From positions 1,520,720-1,568,593 of the forward strand of contig NZ_LBMK01000002.1 in assembly GCF_001005295.1 (NCBI RefSeq): a stretch of 47,874 nucleotides of DNA, given 5' to 3'. The DNA is from Streptomyces yangpuensis. Lineage in GTDB: Bacteria; Actinomycetota; Actinomycetes; Streptomycetales; Streptomycetaceae. Shown here in pieces: positions 1-9,663 of the stretch. Position 1 is the first letter of the stretch; every line of letters starts with the position of its first letter. Under the pieces are notes generated by a model. The model had not been told where the DNA came from, did no database searches, and saw only the letters and a program-made list of their open reading frames with translations. Made by a program: the position numbers and the translations under genes.

Positions 1-14
1 GTGACATGTGTCAC
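1..14. promoter_or_regulatory. Short inverted repeat at window edge, possible operator
   Basis: Arms GTGACA and TGTCAC surround a two-base TG centre. A compact dyad like this is typical of dimeric repressor sites, but no adjacent start codon is visible because the window begins here. The rest of the stretch to 123 shows no convincing gene. Function is inference only. Confidence 0.2.
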
Positions 15-123
15 GGCATTCATTCAATCGGACGGAAGCCCGCGGCCCGAGCTCACCCGAGCTGGGCGCTCGGCGAGACAAGGGTGGAGCAGGGGTGTTG
101 GACAGCGTCAGCGGCCACGGGTT

Positions 124-741
124 CTAGCGGTGGGCGGTGGGCCGGCTGTCGGTCAAGGACGCACGCAGGTCTGCCGTGACGGTTTCTGCCAGGTCACGTG
201 CCAGATCAATTCCAAGGTCATGGACGGCGCGTACGGCTGTGGTGAATTCCGCGATGGATCGGAAGGTGTGGCCGTACGCGCGTTGCTGGTCGATCGGTGG
301 CAGCGGAATCCGTACTCGGCGTGGATCAACCCGGTAGCGGGTGCTGGGGGAGCTTGTCACGGAGGCTGCTTGCCGGCCGCCCTCGGCGCTGGACAAGAAC
401 CCGGCGAGATACCACGGGTCGACCAGCTCGGGGTCGGTGACCCGCAAATGGTGGACACCGGAGCCCGCGTACGTCCCGACGTCCTCCCCGGTGGCGACCC
501 GTGCCACGACCTCGCGCGCCAGCACGGGGAGGAGGACGTCGCCCGCCCGGATGAGCGGGTACAGCAACGGCTCCTCCGGCGCCGGTCCGATGCCGGAGGC
601 GGGGCGGCCCGAGGCGATGTCCCGGACGAGGAGGTAACGGGCTTCCTCCGGCTGGGCGGGTGCCTCGTCGGGGCCGCTCTTCGGGCCCGGGCGGTGGTGG
701 ACGATCGCGCCGCTCTTGATCAGGTCTGCCGCACGCCCTCG
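124..741 (-). pseudogene. C-terminal remnant of an N-6 DNA methylase with HsdS-like specificity domain
   Basis: The open frame from the stop at 124-126 back to an in-frame stop at 742-744 encodes about 205 residues. They include AADLIKSG, YLLVRDIASG, GDVLLPVLAR, DPELVDPWYLAGFL and IPLPPIDQQ. These are hallmarks of the type I specificity-like domain found at the C-terminus of streptomycete N-6 DNA methylases: a target-recognition segment followed by the 'P-x-P-P-x-x-x-Q' stretch. The methylase catalytic domain (NPPY) is absent. The upstream 742-832 sequence continues in another frame with residues that could belong to the missing linker, suggesting a frameshift or deletion. The unit is divergent from the helicase at 932. 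I read it as a decayed restriction-modification or methylase-helicase defence gene. A short reinitiated ORF (TTG at 567) is possible but unlikely to be functional. Confidence 0.65.
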
Positions 742-850
742 TCACCTCCGCCGGCACGGCCCGGGCCACGGCCCGGAGGACCGCGGCCGAGCTGCCAGGC
801 CCGAGGTCCGGGCGCGCGGGCGCGGTGTCCACTCCTCAGACTCCCCTTCC

Positions 851-931
851 GAACCTTGAATATTGGTCTATATTGCGCAGCCGAGGGGGTGACTTCGTCG
901 ACCCCGGAGAAGACGAGAAGCAAGGACCAGT
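851..931 (+). promoter_or_regulatory. AT-rich upstream region of the helicase gene with direct repeat
   Basis: Bases 856-874 form a rare AT-rich island (TTGAAT and TATATT) in GC-rich DNA directly upstream of the helicase. Read on the minus strand, CAATAT occurs twice about one helical turn apart. The two hexamers are too close together to be a -35/-10 pair, so the direct repeat is more likely a regulator site near the promoter. The Shine-Dalgarno before the GTG at 932 is weak (GAGAAG at 915-920). Confidence 0.25.
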
Positions 932-3900
932 GTGACGATTGCGGGCTCCTTCGGTGGCGGTGACGAGCTGGAACAGCTCAAGGCGAAGCTGGCTCAGTAC
1001 CGGACTTCGCTGGTGGATCTGAGCGGTCGCAACCGGCTGCTCAACTTCCGGCACACCAGGGCCTCCACGTTGGAGATTCTCCACCCGGTGGCGGAAGAGC
1101 TGGTCGCGGGGCTGGAGAAGGGGTGGGAGTTCGCCCCACTTCCCGATGATGAGCCTGACGACGACCGCGAGTTCCCGGAAGATGCCGACGGGATCCTCAC
1201 CCAGCGGAAGACCACCCCCGCCCTGCAGCGGGCGCTGCTCCAACTGCGGCGCAAGTCTACGCAGCTGTTCAACGACTACGGTCTGTGGACCCTGCAGCTC
1301 GGCGTCGGCATGCTCAACTGGAGGGAGGACGGGGCCCTGTCGGGTAGCGATGCCCCGCTCGTCCTAGTGCCCGTGAACCTCGAGCGCACCGAGGACGGCA
1401 GGGTCCTGCTGACGGCCAACACCGACGAAGATCCCCGGCTCAACCCGGCCCTGAAGGTAAAGCTGGAGCAGTTCCACATCGACTGGTCGACCGTGGCCGC
1501 CCAGGATCCCACCGACATCCGCGCCGTGTTCCGTGCGGCTGCCGCCTCGATCGCGGGCAAGACCGGCTGGACACTCGAGGAGCGGGTGGTCGTCGCGCTC
1601 TTCGCCTCCCACAAGGAGGCCATGTACCAGGACTTGCTGGAGAACGAGGGCCACCTGCTGGCCAGCGATCTGGTGCGCGCCGTCGCCCTCGGGCGCAAGG
1701 CGGGCCTGGCATCCGACCGGTTCGACTTCGAGGAGGTCGAGCTGGACAGGATCGACGAGCTCAGCCCGCCCGAGGACAGCCCGCTCGTGCTCGACGCCGA
1801 CGCCTCGCAGCGCCAGGCGGTCGCCGCGGCTGTGGCCGGCCGTTCCTTCGTACTCGACGGGCCGCCCGGAACCGGCAAGAGCCAGACGATCACCAATATG
1901 ATTGCCGGCCTGATGCACTCCGGCCGCAGCGTCCTGTTCGTGAGCGAGAAGGCCGCGGCCCTCGACGTCGTCCTGGACCGGCTGCGCTCCGTCGGCCTGG
2001 ATTCGTACGCCCTGCCCCTGCACAGCCACAACACGAGCCGGCGGGCCGTCGCCCAGGAGCTGGGCCGGGCCCTCGTCGAGGAGCCGCGCGCCCCGCAGCT
2101 CAGCGAGCAGGTTGTGGCGCAGGCCCGGGATTCCCGCGAGGCGCTCAGCCGCTACGCGAGCGCGATGAACGAGGTGCGCGAGCCGTTCGGGCAGACCCTG
2201 CACGATGTCATCGGCCGCGTCGGACACCTGCACAACGCCCCGGTCGCCTTCCTGCCGACGCGGTCGGAAGACTCGGAGGAAGACGGGCCGAAGGACGGGC
2301 CGAAGGACGGGGACAAGGGCAGAGGGGAGCGCGGTGAGAAGGACGGGAAGAGGAACGGCGAGAAGGCCGCGTTCCGGCCCGAGGCCCTCAGCAGCCGGGA
2401 CCTCCAGGACATCGTCGGCGCGACCAAGGCGATCTCCAGGGCCTGGAACGCCGTGGCCGACCCCACCTTCCCCTGGCGGCAGTTGCGCGCCGGCCTGCCG
2501 CATCCGCGCGCGGCGCTGGATCAGGCCATGGCCGCACGCGACGGGCTGGCCGCGGCCATCGCCCCCTACCCGGACCTCGCACCCGCCGGTGAGGCCGTCG
2601 ATGACGAGGCGGGCGTCTACCGGCTGGCCGCACTGCTCAAGCTGATCGATTCCCGCAGGCCCGTGCCCGAGGAGTGGCTGACGAGCGAGCAGTTCGCCGA
2701 CGAGGTCGAAGGGCCCGTCGAGGTGTTCGCCTCGCAGCTGCGGCGGCTGAACCGGGCCCGGATCGCTGCCCGCAGTGCCGGCGGACCCCGCTGGGAAGAG
2801 CTGTCGCAGCGCTGGACCGCGGAGACCGGTGAGGCGGAGCGCGCGCTCGCCGCGCTCACCCCTCCCGGGCTCGACCCCGCCGCCCTGACCGAGGAGCGGG
2901 CGGCGAAGCTCGCGCAGGAGTTCCAGAGCACGGCCGAGGATCTGGAGCGGACGCACGGCGCCCTCGCCGGGATCGCCCGGACGGCCGGCCTCGACCTCGC
3001 GGCAGGCGCCGAGGCCGCCGGATCGGTGTGCGAGATCGTCGCGCTCGCCGCCGGGGCGCACCGTCCGCCGGCCGAGTGGCTCGGCCCCGACGGCCCGGAG
3101 GAGGCGGCGGAGGCGGCCGTGATGGTCGTGGCGGACGCACTGCACGAGTTCCTCGAACGGCGCGAGCGCGCGCTCGGCGCCCGTTCGCAGGCGGAGTCCG
3201 ACGCGGGACCGGGCTGGGCCGACCTCGGTCCGGAGCTGAGCGCGGCGACTCCCGCCCCTGAGGCGGGCCTGGCCGCACTGGACCCGCCCGGCCTGGACAT
3301 CACTCCGCTGACCGGGCCGCAGATCGCCACGCTCGCCGACTGGTTCGCTCCCCTCGTACGGAGCCTGGAGTCCGCCGAGCGCTCTGCCCGCGCCCTCGCC
3401 GCCCAGCTGGGCTGCACGGACCCGGAGACCACGGCGGACGCCGAGGCGCTGGCCGCTCTCGTCGAACTGAGCCAGGCCGCGGACCGGGCCCCGGCCCCGT
3501 GGTTCGATCCGCAGGTGCTGGCGCGCGTACGGGCGGCCGTCGCGGAGATCGAGTCGGCCGCGCACGTGCTGGCGCAGGCCGAGCAGGCCGGCCGCGAGGT
3601 GTTCCTGCCCGAGACACTCGAGACCCCGGGCCTCACCGAAGCCGTCCGACGGCTCCAGGAGGGCCCGGCGGGCCTCGGAGGCGCGCTGAACGGCGAGATA
3701 CGCGCCGGCCGGAAGCTGATCGGCCGGCTCACCCCCGCGGGCTCCTGGAAGAAGGACCTGGGCGGCAAGCTGGACCTCGCCCTCGACTGGTACACCGCCC
3801 ACCACCGGCTGCTCGCGCTCGCGGGCACCCACGCGGAACTGCTCGGCCGCCATGCCGGCCCCGGCGGCCTCCCTGACGTCCCCCGGCTCCGGGGCGCCCT

Positions 3901-6900
3901 CGAACACGCCGAGCAGGTGCACCGGCTCGCCCCGGCGGCCACCGCCGACGCGCACCGCCGGGGCCTGCTGGCCGATCAGCTGGCAGACGGCCGTACGCCG
4001 AAGCCCGAACTGCTCGAGGCGGGCGCCGGGTTGCGCACGGACCTGGCGGCGTGGCGCCGCGGCCTGGACCACCCTCACCTGCCCCTTCACGCGGTGGACC
4101 TCACCACGCGCCGGCTTACGTTCCGGCCGCTCGATGCCGCCGCCCGCTGGCTGCACGCGCACCTGGAACCGGCCCGGCAGGCCTGCGCGCTGCTGGACGG
4201 CGTCGCGTCCGTGACCCGTTGCGGTACGGAGGAGGACGCCCGGTCCACCCTCGCCGACGCCCGTACGGCCATCGCCTCCGGGCTGGCCGCCCGGCGCGAG
4301 ACCGCGGAGTTCAGGGCACGGGAGGCCGCCGACCGGAGCCTGCTGGGCCCCTGGTACCAGGGTCTCGACACCGACCCGGCTGCCTTCGCCGAGGACACAC
4401 CCGGCGGCGCGCCCGGCTTCGAGGCCACCGGCCGGCTGCTGCGCCTGGCCCTCGACCTGACCCGGCAGCGGCCGGCCCCGTACGCATCGGGGCAGCACAT
4501 CGCGCTCCTGGGTCGGTACGCCGCCGACGGCCACCCCGACAGCCACGCTCTGATGGGCGCGGTGACGGCCGCCCGCACCATCGCCCGGCTCGCGCCAGGG
4601 ACCCTCGGCGACCCGGTACGGCGGGCCCGCCTCGCCGAGGTCGTCGCCGACGGCCGCCCCCTACCGCACGAGTTGCTGCGGCAGGCCGAGCGGACCCGTA
4701 CCGAGCTGGCCGACTGGGCGCGGCATGCACGGCTCCCGCACCTCGCGGCGGCCGGGCCCGAGCTCATCGCCGCCCCGCTGGACGCCGCGGCACGCTGGTT
4801 CCGTGCGCACGTCGAGCCCTTCGAGGACGCCGCCGAACTGCTGCACGCGGTCTCCCGTCTGGCGGACCAGGACACCGAGCCGACGCTGGCCGAAGCGCGT
4901 GAAGCGGTGGGGGCGATCCGCGCGGCGGACGCGGTCAAGGACAGCTTCGAGCAGGACGCCGCCGGCCACCGCGCGCTCCTGGGCGAGCTCTACCGGGGCG
5001 CCGACACCGACCGGAGCGAGGTCCTCGACGCCCTCGACTGGGCGCAGCGCGTCCGCAGGACCGCCCACGGCTCCCGCTCCGCGCCACTGCCCGGAGCGGC
5101 CGCGCGCGTGATGCGTACGGCCGCCCCCGATCCGGCGGTCGCCGCCCGCCACACCGACTGGATCCGCCAGCGCGAGGCACTCGCTGCGTACTTCGAACCG
5201 CGCCGGGAGAAGCCGCTGCTGGCCGAGCTGGCGGCTTCGCTGGCCGCGGCCGGTGCCCTGCTGACCCGGCTCGACAGGGACCCGTACGGCCCGGCCGCCT
5301 GGACGGACCGCGCCGAGGCGCTGACCCTGCTGGCCGGGCACGGACTGGACGGCCTGCCCGCCCAGCTCGCCGGACGCGGGGTCTCGGCCGAGGACTTCCC
5401 CGACGCGGTGGCGCGGGCCGTGCTCACCGGCTGGGTCGAGCACCAGCTCGCCACCGATCCCCGGCTGAACCCGATCCGGGCGATCGAGCGCGACCAACTG
5501 GTGGAGCGGTTCCGGGAGGCCGACGAGGCCCTGGTCGAGAGCGCGAACGCCGAGGTCATCGCTGCCTGCAACGCCCGCCGGCCGCGCCGCACCTCGCTGG
5601 GAGCGGCCAGCCTGATCCGCAACGAGGCGCAGAAGCAGCGCAAGCACATGCCGGTACGCGTCCTCCTGCGGGAGGCCCAGGACGTCGTCCGGCGGATCAA
5701 GCCCTGCTTCATGATGAGCCCTCTGACGGTCAGCCAGTACCTGCCGCCGGACTTCCGCTTCGACGTGGTCATCTTCGACGAGGCGTCGCAGGTGCTGCCG
5801 GAGGACGCCGTGAACTCGGTGTACCGCGGCGACCAGCTGATCGTGGCCGGTGACCAGAAGCAGCTGCCGCCCACGTCGTTCTTCAGCGCGACGGGTGACG
5901 GCGATGACGACGACGAATGGGACGAGAACGGCGGCGACGGTTTCGAGTCCGTGCTCGACGCCTGCAAGGCCAGCGGTCTGCTGCGCGGTCTGCCGCTGCG
6001 CTGGCACTACCGGAGCCGGCACGAGAACCTCATCGCCTTCAGCAACCACGAGTTCTACGAGGGCGGGATGGTGACCTTCCCGGGGGCCTTGGAGGAGGGC
6101 CCCGACGTAGGCGTGGAGTTCTTCAAGGCGGACGGGGTCTACGACCGCGGCGGCCGCAGCAACAACGTGGGCGAGGCCGAGGCCGTGGCCGCACGGGTCA
6201 TCCACCACTTCGAGACCCGGCCCGACCAGTCGCTCGGCGTGGTGGCCCTGTCGAAGTCCCAGGCCGATGCGATCGAGACGGCAGTGCAGCAGGCCCGCTC
6301 CGCACGCCCCGACCTCGACCCCTTCTTCACCGAGGGCCGTCTGCACGGGTTCTTCGTCAAGAACCTGGAGTCCGTGCAGGGCGACGAGCGCGATGTGATC
6401 ATCCTGTCGGTCGGCTACGGCCGGGACCACCAGGGCAAGCTGACCACCTCCTTCGGCCCCATCAACAAGGACGGCGGCTGGCGACGGCTCAACGTGGCCG
6501 TGACCCGGGCCCGGCAGCGGATGGAAGTGGTCGCCTCCTTCCACGGCGGCGAGCTCCCGGAGAGCCAGAACAAGAGCGTCCGACACCTCAAGCGCTACCT
6601 GGAGTACGCGGCGCAGGGTCCGCAGATCCTGCAGACCGCGGCTGCGGACCCCGACGCCGAGCCGGAGAGCCCTTTCGAGGAGGAGGTCCTCGGCGTGCTC
6701 CGCGGCTGGGGCTATTCCGTGCAGCCGCAGGTCGGCGTCGCTGGGTTCCGAATCGACATGGCCGTACGGCACCCGGACGCGCTGGGCTCCTACGCCCTGG
6801 GCATCGAGTGCGACGGCGTGATGTACCACTCCTCGCGGGCCGCCCGGGACCGCGACCGGCTGCGCGAGGGCGTCCTGCGGGACCTGGGCTGGGAGCTGCA

Positions 6901-7801
6901 CCGCATCTGGGGCACCGATTGGTACCGCAACCGGCGCGATGCGATCGAGCGGCTGCGGGCCGCGGTGGAAGCGGCGTGCGCCGCGGACCCGCACGCGCGG
7001 AAGCGGCCGGCGCGGGAGGCGGCCCCGGTCGCGCAAGCACCCCTCCCCGAGGTGGCCATCCCCGCACCCGCACCTGCGCCGACGCCCGCGCCCACGGGGG
7101 CCGGCACCGTCCCGACCGGTCCGTACGAGGAGCCCCTGCGGCCCGCCTCGGCGGCGCGGCCGGCTCCCGCACCGGTCGAGTTCGCGCCGGTGGTGAGCGG
7201 TCCGCCGGAGTGGAGCCGCCCCTACCAGGTGGCCGACCACGCGGAGCTGATCGACGCCCGCTTCTGCGGTGCGCGACGGCTGGGCCGGGATGACATCCCG
7301 CTCCAGGACCCCGACGCGATGAAGATCGTGGCGGACGTCGCCCTGCGCGTCATCACGGCCGAGGGGCCGATCGAGGAAGAGCTGGTCTTCACGCGCGTCC
7401 GCCAGGCGTGGAACGTGGCCAGTTCCGGAACCGTCGTCAAGGACCGGATCCGCAGGGCGCTCACGCACCTGGTCAGGCAGCGCAAGGCGGTGGCCGTCGC
7501 AACGGCGTACGACCTGCCGGGCCGTGAGGTCGAGTTCGCCCGCAAACCCATCCCGCGATGCGACCGCAAGGTGGCACTGGTGCCGCCGGTCGAGCGCCGG
7601 CTGGTCATCTGCCAGGTGGTGGCCGAGGGACCGGGGGTCGGCCGCGAGGAGCTGCTGCGCGAGGTGGCCCGCTTCTTCGGCTGGACCCGGCTGGGCCCGG
7701 AGATCAGAACCACGTTGACCGGCGACATCGACGAACTGGTCACCCTTGGCGCCCTCGTGGAGACCCCCCGCGGCCTGACCCGCGGAAAGGACCGGGCATA
7801 G
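932..7801 (+). CDS. Giant DUF4011/SF1 helicase with Vsr-like nuclease domain and DUF3320-like C-terminus
   Basis: This 2,289-residue protein begins at GTG. The N-terminus has the DUF4011 pattern (LVDLSGRNRLLNFRHT, about residues 25-40). Walker A is GPPGTGKS (about 310-317), Walker B is VVIFDEASQ (about 1611-1620), and later SF1 motifs include WHYRSRHE and NVAVTRARQRME. A nuclease-like domain follows (about 1910-2000): FEEEV, FRIDMAV and LGIECDGVMYHSS, the MTES_1575/Vsr-like arrangement of acidic residues. After an Ala/Pro linker the C-terminus resembles DUF3320. The middle (about 520-1560) is Ala/Glu/Leu-rich and internally repetitive. Proteins of this architecture are predicted nucleic-acid-processing defence factors. 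The methylase remnant next door fits that role, but the substrate and target are unknown. A charged low-complexity insert lies near 2260-2370. Confidence 0.9.
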   Translation: MTIAGSFGGGDELEQLKAKLAQYRTSLVDLSGRNRLLNFRHTRASTLEILHPVAEELVAGLEKGWEFAPLPDDEPDDDREFPEDADGILTQRKTTPALQRALLQLRRKSTQLFNDYGLWTLQLGVGMLNWREDGALSGSDAPLVLVPVNLERTEDGRVLLTANTDEDPRLNPALKVKLEQFHIDWSTVAAQDPTDIRAVFRAAAASIAGKTGWTLEERVVVALFASHKEAMYQDLLENEGHLLASDLVRAVALGRKAGLASDRFDFEEVELDRIDELSPPEDSPLVLDADASQRQAVAAAVAGRSFVLDGPPGTGKSQTITNMIAGLMHSGRSVLFVSEKAAALDVVLDRLRSVGLDSYALPLHSHNTSRRAVAQELGRALVEEPRAPQLSEQVVAQARDSREALSRYASAMNEVREPFGQTLHDVIGRVGHLHNAPVAFLPTRSEDSEEDGPKDGPKDGDKGRGERGEKDGKRNGEKAAFRPEALSSRDLQDIVGATKAISRAWNAVADPTFPWRQLRAGLPHPRAALDQAMAARDGLAAAIAPYPDLAPAGEAVDDEAGVYRLAALLKLIDSRRPVPEEWLTSEQFADEVEGPVEVFASQLRRLNRARIAARSAGGPRWEELSQRWTAETGEAERALAALTPPGLDPAALTEERAAKLAQEFQSTAEDLERTHGALAGIARTAGLDLAAGAEAAGSVCEIVALAAGAHRPPAEWLGPDGPEEAAEAAVMVVADALHEFLERRERALGARSQAESDAGPGWADLGPELSAATPAPEAGLAALDPPGLDITPLTGPQIATLADWFAPLVRSLESAERSARALAAQLGCTDPETTADAEALAALVELSQAADRAPAPWFDPQVLARVRAAVAEIESAAHVLAQAEQAGREVFLPETLETPGLTEAVRRLQEGPAGLGGALNGEIRAGRKLIGRLTPAGSWKKDLGGKLDLALDWYTAHHRLLALAGTHAELLGRHAGPGGLPDVPRLRGALEHAEQVHRLAPAATADAHRRGLLADQLADGRTPKPELLEAGAGLRTDLAAWRRGLDHPHLPLHAVDLTTRRLTFRPLDAAARWLHAHLEPARQACALLDGVASVTRCGTEEDARSTLADARTAIASGLAARRETAEFRAREAADRSLLGPWYQGLDTDPAAFAEDTPGGAPGFEATGRLLRLALDLTRQRPAPYASGQHIALLGRYAADGHPDSHALMGAVTAARTIARLAPGTLGDPVRRARLAEVVADGRPLPHELLRQAERTRTELADWARHARLPHLAAAGPELIAAPLDAAARWFRAHVEPFEDAAELLHAVSRLADQDTEPTLAEAREAVGAIRAADAVKDSFEQDAAGHRALLGELYRGADTDRSEVLDALDWAQRVRRTAHGSRSAPLPGAAARVMRTAAPDPAVAARHTDWIRQREALAAYFEPRREKPLLAELAASLAAAGALLTRLDRDPYGPAAWTDRAEALTLLAGHGLDGLPAQLAGRGVSAEDFPDAVARAVLTGWVEHQLATDPRLNPIRAIERDQLVERFREADEALVESANAEVIAACNARRPRRTSLGAASLIRNEAQKQRKHMPVRVLLREAQDVVRRIKPCFMMSPLTVSQYLPPDFRFDVVIFDEASQVLPEDAVNSVYRGDQLIVAGDQKQLPPTSFFSATGDGDDDDEWDENGGDGFESVLDACKASGLLRGLPLRWHYRSRHENLIAFSNHEFYEGGMVTFPGALEEGPDVGVEFFKADGVYDRGGRSNNVGEAEAVAARVIHHFETRPDQSLGVVALSKSQADAIETAVQQARSARPDLDPFFTEGRLHGFFVKNLESVQGDERDVIILSVGYGRDHQGKLTTSFGPINKDGGWRRLNVAVTRARQRMEVVASFHGGELPESQNKSVRHLKRYLEYAAQGPQILQTAAADPDAEPESPFEEEVLGVLRGWGYSVQPQVGVAGFRIDMAVRHPDALGSYALGIECDGVMYHSSRAARDRDRLREGVLRDLGWELHRIWGTDWYRNRRDAIERLRAAVEAACAADPHARKRPAREAAPVAQAPLPEVAIPAPAPAPTPAPTGAGTVPTGPYEEPLRPASAARPAPAPVEFAPVVSGPPEWSRPYQVADHAELIDARFCGARRLGRDDIPLQDPDAMKIVADVALRVITAEGPIEEELVFTRVRQAWNVASSGTVVKDRIRRALTHLVRQRKAVAVATAYDLPGREVEFARKPIPRCDRKVALVPPVERRLVICQVVAEGPGVGREELLREVARFFGWTRLGPEIRTTLTGDIDELVTLGALVETPRGLTRGKDRA

Positions 7802-7814
7802 CCCGATACCGCCG

Positions 7815-7832
7815 GCCTGGAGGAACCCAGGC
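7815..7832 (+). terminator. Weak hairpin after the helicase gene
   Basis: GCCTGG and CCAGGC form a 6-bp stem with loop AGGAAC, 13 bases past the stop codon. The stem is short and no T-run follows, so this is a possible weak terminator only. Confidence 0.3.
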
Positions 7833-8406
7833 TTCGAGGGAGGGGGCTTGGTCGTGGAAATCCCCATGCAGATTTCGGAACATGGGACCGAGGCGAGGCG
7901 AGGCGATAGCGTCTCGGGCTCGGCGCCACAGAGCGGCCTTCAGTCACCGACGGTGCTGGTATGCCGACGATGCCGACCGCCCCCTCGCCCTGCCTGGCCG
8001 ACCCGGGAAGCCCGGTTCCGAGCGATTTTGGCGTGGTGCGGCTGCGGCTGGTGCCTCGGCGAGGGAGGCGTGTCATTGGGCCAGACGGCGGGCGCCGCGG
8101 TTGGCGAGGTGCAACGCGTTGGCGGCCACGGACAGGGCGGCGCGTAGACCGACGATCGCCGGCTTCGAAGGAGTTGACCTGCGTCCCATCTCTACACCGT
8201 GCCGACCGGTCCCGCCCGAGTTCTGCCCGGGCCCAGGTTGCTGTCCGGCGGATCGCAGCCGGACAGCCGAGGGACCCAACCCGTTTGTTTCGGCGGGTCG
8301 TTGGCGTAACGATTCGAACTGACCGCCTCCGGTCTGATCCGGAGAACGGATGTGAGGAACGGCAGTAGCATGCATCACAGGAGCCGGGACCGACGGTGGG
8401 GGGTAC
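7833..8406. other. Intergenic stretch with no convincing gene
   Basis: About 570 bp separate the helicase from the next operon. Several frames are open but none has coherent codon bias. On the minus strand, 8073-8170 reads as a plausible Ala/Leu-rich protein end (VAANALHLANRGARR), which could be the tail of a lost gene; I cannot name it. The last 120 bp should hold the promoter of the 8407 operon. Confidence 0.4.
8285..8312 (+). promoter_or_regulatory. Candidate promoter of the four-gene conflict-like operon
   Basis: TTGTTT (8285-8290) and TAACGA (8307-8312) are separated by 16 bp, about 95 bp upstream of the ATG at 8407. The -10 is a poor match in its last base. This is the only vegetative-like pair I can see in the gap. 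Confidence 0.25.
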
Positions 8407-9657
8407 ATGTCCGTACAACGGGCAACGGCATGTGTCGTTTTCGATGTCGAGGGGCTGGGGGACGGACCACCGGCGGTTGACTGGACGGAGGGTCCCCTGC
8501 CGGTGCGCTTAGCCGCCGGAGTGGCCGACCGGGAACGGCGGATGACGTACTTCGAGCCACGCGTCGGAGAGTCCGTCTACGGGTCGACCGGTCACCCCTC
8601 CCGCTGGCACCGTTCCGTTTCCCCTGTCCCTCATGCTTCCGCCGGGACGCCCGCTGCGCCGGTGGTGGAGGCGATGGAGATGCTGCGCCTGCCCCCGGTC
8701 CTGGCCTCGGACGCGCCCCGGCGGGCCGTCGTCGTCCTGCACATGCGACTGTCCGGCGATCCGCTGAACGACCTTCCGAGGCTCCGCGACCTGACGGCGA
8801 TGCCCGCGGAGTACGCGGGACTGCTGCCCGCCGGGGTCCGGCTTCTCGAATCCGAGCGCAAGGCATGGGTCCTGTCGCACATCACGTTCGACGACGGAGC
8901 CTTGCCCGAAGTGATGCCGCCGCCGTACGCGGGGTGGGGTGCCCGTGACCAATGGCTGTGGCTGGCGGCGTCCGCTACGCCGGTCGTTCACTTCCCGCCC
9001 GATCCGGAGGACGACGGGCTGTTCGCCGGGAGGGTTCGGCTCTCCGCGGACTGGCAGGCGCTGGTGTTACGGGACGGCGCGGCCTTCATCGGCACCTCAC
9101 CGGACTCAGGCGACGACGCCGGCTTCCACCCGACGGCCGCGTCACTTGTCCACACCATCTACCTCGATGCGTTCCTCCTCGGGCGTTGGCAGGTGCTGGG
9201 CGTCAACTTCCTGGCCAATTCGCTGGCCCGGCTGCCTGCGCGGCAGGCGGAGGCCCGTCGCCTGCTCGACCTGGAGCGAAAGCAGATCGAACTGCGGCGG
9301 GCGCTGTGGTCCTCACACATCACCGTGCACGGCAACGCCAACACGCTCCTGGAGCGCTTCCAGGAACAGCACCGGCTCCCCGGACTCCTCGCACAGGCCG
9401 GGACGGCGCTCGCCGACGCCGCCCGCTACGTGGAGACCGCCCGTGCCCGGCGCAGCGCCCTCGCAGTCGGGCTGCTGACCACCGTAGGGCTGCCGTTCGC
9501 CGTCGCCTATGCGGCCGGGGCGCTGTGGGGGGAGCCCGGGCCGAAGACGCTGCTGTTCAGCACGCTCGCGGCGCTCGCGATAACGGTCGGGCTGTTCCTC
9601 GCGATCCCCGCCGTACGCGGGCTCGCGTCTGCCGAACTTCGAAGGCCGGAGGTCTGA
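8407..9657 (+). CDS. Membrane-anchored coiled-coil protein, first gene of a four-gene operon
   Basis: This 416-residue protein starts at ATG preceded by a G-rich GGTGGGGGG ribosome site. The first 270 residues are soluble and mixed alpha/beta, with no motif I can name with certainty. Residues about 270-350 are predicted helical and coiled (RRLLDLERKQIELRRAL). Two hydrophobic helices close the protein: ALAVGLLTTVGLPFAVAYAAG (split by only a short polar turn) and LLFSTLAALAITVGLFLAIP. A helical stalk leading into a two-helix membrane anchor near the C-terminus is reminiscent of CorA-like proteins and of membrane partners in CATRA-type conflict systems, but this is a topology analogy, not homology I can show. 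The next gene starts 6 bp after the stop, so they are probably cotranscribed. Its role may be to anchor or sense for the downstream proteins. Confidence 0.75.
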   Translation: MSVQRATACVVFDVEGLGDGPPAVDWTEGPLPVRLAAGVADRERRMTYFEPRVGESVYGSTGHPSRWHRSVSPVPHASAGTPAAPVVEAMEMLRLPPVLASDAPRRAVVVLHMRLSGDPLNDLPRLRDLTAMPAEYAGLLPAGVRLLESERKAWVLSHITFDDGALPEVMPPPYAGWGARDQWLWLAASATPVVHFPPDPEDDGLFAGRVRLSADWQALVLRDGAAFIGTSPDSGDDAGFHPTAASLVHTIYLDAFLLGRWQVLGVNFLANSLARLPARQAEARRLLDLERKQIELRRALWSSHITVHGNANTLLERFQEQHRLPGLLAQAGTALADAARYVETARARRSALAVGLLTTVGLPFAVAYAAGALWGEPGPKTLLFSTLAALAITVGLFLAIPAVRGLASAELRRPEV

Positions 9658-9663
9658 TTTCCC

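Noticed and set aside
1..963. 320-codon plus-strand open frame from the first base
   Set aside because: Antisense to the methylase remnant and runs through the AT-rich promoter patch; no start or ribosome site and no domain.
1364..4546. 1,060-codon open frame on the minus strand opposite the helicase
   Set aside because: Shadow of GC-rich coding sequence; low-complexity Gly/Arg/Gln content, no domain, and the plus strand encodes recognisable helicase motifs.
4661..7867. 1,068-codon minus-strand open frame
   Set aside because: Same reason: antisense shadow of the helicase-nuclease gene with no coherent protein signature.
8073..8170. Transposase tail on the minus strand in the 7.8-8.4 kb gap
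   Set aside because: The Ala/Leu-rich reading is protein-like, but I could not match it to any transposase end and no inverted repeats flank it.
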